Assembly (NCBI GenBank): GCA_000697665.1
Contig: KL197754.1
Span: 1-33,897 of the forward strand
Reading direction: 5' to 3'
DNA from: Jaapia argillacea MUCL 33604
Taxonomy: Eukaryota > Basidiomycota > Agaricomycetes > Jaapiales > Jaapiaceae
DNA: 33,897 nucleotides
In this document: positions 30,540 through 33,897 of the stretch, one piece after another
Position numbering within the stretch: the stretch's first letter is position 1
How the letters are laid out: each line of letters begins with the position of its first letter
The notes under the pieces: generated by a model
The model's database searches: none
What the model saw: only the letters and a program-made list of their open reading frames with translations
Told to the model about the DNA's origin: nothing
Translations under genes and position numbers: made by a program

Positions 30540-32636
30540 TCACGTGCACGAATACTCACTGTGATCCTTACCCGCAAGTACCTCAAGAGAGATACGGTAT
30601 GACTCTTGTTCACTTGGTATCGGTATTGTCGACGATTTGATACCGTGTGGGGAAAGAGGTGGCTCTTCTTCTGGTTGAGAGGGCGCAGGCGATTCGTTGT
30701 CTGGATCGGGTATATGTTTAGCACCAGGCTGACCGGGCAGGGTGTGTGAGTCTAGGGAAACGGAAAGAGAATATATCAGGCACATACCAAAGCATCTGCC
30801 GATGATGTGTGGGGTATACGAGTGGTCATCTCCACGTCTCCAAGCGATGCTGTGCTCTACACAATACAATCACATGAAGGTGTCAGACTAGACTTTGGGA
30901 TAAAAGAGAGCGCAAACGACATACACCCTGGCCTCTATAATCATCCACGTCGGCGCAAGAAGTCATTGAGTCACGAGTAGACCAAAAACCCTTAGTATCG
31001 GCTTGTACTGATAACTGTGGAACTCGTAAAGAGCGATTTTTCTGGGAATTGAGGTCTTCGCGCATGGAAGTTCTGGCGTTGAGAGTAGAAAGAAAAGTGT
31101 TGGTATATAACTTTTCATACGAAAATATCAGTTTCCTTTGGGACGAGGGAAGGTTTGGGAGACGATGCGGACCTTTGCAAGGGGGAGGTTGAAGATGAGG
31201 TGGAGGGGGTATGGCTTTTATCGCACGAAGAGGTCAGGTTAAAGCGGATTGGGAGGAATGGGAGGACGTACAGAAGCCAGGTAGAGGATGAGATTGAGTA
31301 GGGCTGCAATGGCGGTGATCATCCCTGTGTGCACGGTGGCTGACGAGGAGGGGAAAATAGATGAGAAGGGGTGATAAAGACGTGGCGGGAACTACGCTCA
31401 CATCGAATCAGTTTAGATATCAGAGTATCCATCGTAATCAATCCCGTCTTGCTCCGTTTCTACTCCCATTCAACAACCGATTCACCAGCCACATCAAAAG
31501 TCCGCCTCTTCTCGGTACGAGACAAGGAACGACGCACCAGGAAGCGATAGAGGGAAGCAGTGATGGTGACATCCACGCTCGCAGCTGACACCAACCAGAT
31601 AACGATGGGGACTTTGACTCGGAGTTCTCCCCATTCTGCAGAGTTTGGGACTAGATTGCCCATTATTGATACCGTAATGCCGGATGCTGAAGCGAAATGA
31701 AGGGAATAATCAGATGCCAAACGAGGTGGGAACTAAAAGGAGGGTTGAACATCACTCACCTGCTTGAACTACTATTCCAGCACAGATGATTCCGTTTAGC
31801 GACCAGAAGGGCGCGAAGACATATACTCGTCGCGCGAAGAAACCTTGCACACATGCTGAAATGATAGCCTGCATAGACACGTCAAGGCCAACCCTACGAC
31901 GAATGAAGTGGTTGGGAACCGACATTGAAGAGTGGACCTGTGAGATGTTGATCTTAGGCGTTGGATGGGATGAGGTGATGCAAGGGGCTTACTGGTTGTC
32001 GCAACTGTTCATTGAGGGGTTAGATGAAGGGATAGTGAATATGGCGGGAAGGTGAACGCACGCCAGTTCACTCGACCTACAGATTCGAGATTTCCTATGC
32101 GAACAGAACCAAAATACGTCAGGTGTAAAGCATGATGATCGATCGAGAGAAACCTTCAGGATAGGGGTGGAGAACTGACCAAAGTTCGAGATGAGATCTT
32201 GATATAAAACCACGGCAAGAAACGCTGTATTCGCAGTATCCGCGACGAGAAGAAACCACACCTTCACAAGAAGGCAAGTCAGATTCAGAAGAAAGTCTAT
32301 GGTAGGGATGATGGATCTGAGCGGCTCACCAATCGCCTAACGCCTTTCCTGTCGCTGGGTCCAAATCAGCCCGCGACGATGCACAACTTAGATAAGATGG
32401 GACTGACTCTTTGAAGGCGCGGAAGTATGTGAGGCACTGTGTTAACATCACGCCATATAGGAAAACATTCAAGAAGATCCCTGCATGGAAGGAGGTCGGT
32501 TGAAGATGTATGCGCCACAACGGGAGGAAACCAACCTATGAAGTTGGGGCCCAATCTGAGAGATGAAGATCAATATTGAACCGACCTGATTGTGATCAGG
32601 TGTGGCCACAACTCACATTAAGTCAAGAATGCCCAT
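30540..32636 (-). CDS. DUF6534-type seven-helix membrane protein (16 exons)
   Basis: Integral membrane protein of an agaric-expanded family of unknown function. Exons in transcription order: 32617-32636, 32536-32555, 32408-32480, 32330-32354, 32180-32261, 32062-32094, 31993-32004, 31924-31937, 31760-31868, 31538-31686, 31402-31459, 31272-31324, 31173-31214, 30927-31110, 30788-30856, 30540-30751; 1155 nt, 384 aa, phases consistent. Family landmarks are LGPNFIGIFLNVFLYGVML near the N-terminus, FLLVADTANTAFLAVVLY, VQGFFARRVY, GIICAGIVVQA, IWLVSAASVDVTITASLY, RSKTGLITMDTLISKLI, ITAIAALLNLILYLA and YTNTFLSTLNAR. Seven hydrophobic segments are countable. The tail after ~residue 245 is hydrophilic and Pro/Ser/Glu-rich. 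Exons 7 and 8 are 12 and 14 nt. Small-exon junctions and the last three exons are less certain. Confidence 0.88.
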
Positions 32637-33603
32637 CGTCGACAGCGTTCGAGAGACTGAGGTGTGAAAGAATGAGGGTTGCGGGGACTCTGGGGAACGC
32701 TACTCAAGTGAAGGTTTCGTCGTCATATTGAGGATATTTTACAGCCTGGTGAGTGTTGTTCCCCGCCTCTGATTACAGCTGATTGCCTAGGCCTATTATC
32801 AATTAGTTCGTAGTGGACCCTTTGACGTCTGACTCGGAAGGTGACGTTGATTGGCGGCCAAGCAGCCGGATTCGTCGCGATTGGGATCTGGAGAAGCGAC
32901 GCTGAAATCTGCTTCCAAAGTTCATCTGTTCGCCATGCATACGCTGATCAGGGATGTTCGCAACCTCGACCACAGGAGGAGCAGAGCAACGAGGGTCGTA
33001 CGTTCAGATTGTAAGTGCCAGTGGCTCCTGGCAATAACCTGATATTGATCACGTATAGGTTAGGGTTGCCGTATGTACTTAGACTTCGATGATGCCAAGG
33101 AATTGATGGTGGAATGTTTGCAAATTCGGCGTCCAATTAGCGACATACGTCCTGAGTGCGCCGAGCGAAGGACTGGGGGCACTTAGAAGCAGACGGAGAT
33201 GACGAAGAAATCTCGATTTATATACCACAGTGACAACTAAGGAGCTAAGACGCGGTGGCTATCCAACACTACTACAGGGCCAACTGAGAGTGCAACAGGA
33301 AAACCGGAGCAACATGGGAAGGTTCGAAAGATATAGAGCATAGGGTGTTTTCAAAATGATATCGTGGAGGTGAGAGGTACCGGGGTGGCAAGTATCGGGA
33401 TAGGCAATAGGTCGGAAGACACGAGACAAGTCATAAAGCAGATGAACAAAACAGTTAGTATTGCTACAGAATCAAACTGTCACGTTCATTTTACTTTTGA
33501 TCACCTGACCTGTAGAACATTCGTTAGTATTCTAACCAGTAGCATTAAGATCTCGGTATGACGCCTTATTGCGCCATCGGACTATTCTTAGCCAGTCATG
33601 TAG
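32637..33603. other. Intergenic stretch without supported gene
   Basis: Contains the upstream region of the minus-strand membrane-protein gene. Short frames on both strands lack motifs. A TTAGGGTT at about 33060 is a single chance occurrence, not a telomeric array. Confidence 0.4.
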
Positions 33604-33897
33604 TATATAAGCTTGTACCATCTTAATGCAAACCCCAGTCTTGAGCTGGTCTATTCCAAACCAGCCACTCTTGTGTGTCATCGGTCGACCTCATTACTCC
33701 TTGTTGCTACTCGCACTCCTCATCCAGCGCTGCTGCCAGTCACATCCCTGGTTGTTGTTTGTTGCTGACATTAGCTCAAGACTTTCTCGTTACCAACCGC
33801 CCTTGTTGCTCGCATACGGCAGCGCAGGAGTATCCGACGTCGACACCGACCTATACCGCGTCAAGACGCTCGAGACTAGATTCGTATCCGACATATG
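33604..33897 (+). promoter_or_regulatory. Possible promoter and 5' leader of a gene beyond the window
   Basis: TATATAA at 33604-33610 is followed by pyrimidine-rich, increasingly CpG-rich DNA (CTCATTACTCCTTGTTGCTACTC..., CCTGGTTGTTG). That layout fits a fungal promoter and leader pointing to the right. No convincing coding start is seen before the window ends in CATATG. Confidence 0.25.

Noticed and set aside
33058-33068. TTAGGGTT as telomere-like repeat
   Set aside because: Only a single unit, with no array.
1-33897. CRISPR arrays, bacterial operons or phage genes
   Set aside because: All supported genes are intron-rich fungal genes; no spaced identical repeats or prokaryotic signals were seen.

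Overview
The window looks like genomic DNA of a mushroom-forming basidiomycete (Agaricomycetes). The reasons are: genes cut by many short introns (mostly 50-65 nt, GT-AG, CTAAC-like branch sites), several very small exons, and gene families typical of that group: a FunK1-type kinase, a DUF6534-type seven-helix membrane protein, and F-box-like and MYND proteins. All exon models below were built by hand from splice signals, frame continuity and remembered family motifs. No search was run.

Region 1 (1-5.6 kb) is AT-rich and CpG-poor and holds a wrecked Ty3/Gypsy-type LTR retrotransposon on the minus strand: leader, gag with a CCHC knuckle, protease, linker and reverse transcriptase. It carries stops, a frameshift and deletions over the capsid region and the protease active site. 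The pol remnant runs into an array of ~170-bp diverged tandem repeats. A short composite repeat occurs twice, in opposite orientation.

Region 2 (5.8-12.3 kb, all minus strand) has a 17-exon mitochondrial glutaryl-CoA dehydrogenase, a coiled-coil protein with a possible papain-like N-terminal domain, and a small secreted cysteine-containing protein. From 12.3 to 15.8 kb I find no gene I can support firmly, only fragments.

Region 3 (15.8-22.6 kb) has two F-box-like proteins flanking a short-chain dehydrogenase/reductase and a FunK1-type kinase whose third intron seems to have lost its acceptor.

Region 4 (23.9-32.6 kb) has a 20-exon, ~1059-residue protein (helical-bundle N-terminus, conserved beta-rich module, Pro/Tyr-rich linker, RING finger), a MYND-finger protein, and a 16-exon DUF6534-type membrane protein on the minus strand. 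The last 1.2 kb has only a possible promoter.

The dehydrogenase is housekeeping lysine/tryptophan catabolism. The F-box, RING, MYND and FunK1 genes belong to lineage-expanded regulatory or conflict-type families. The strongest candidate for an undescribed system is the helical-bundle/RING protein. A second theme is microexons (8, 8, 12 and 14 nt), two of which sit exactly at enzyme catalytic motifs.
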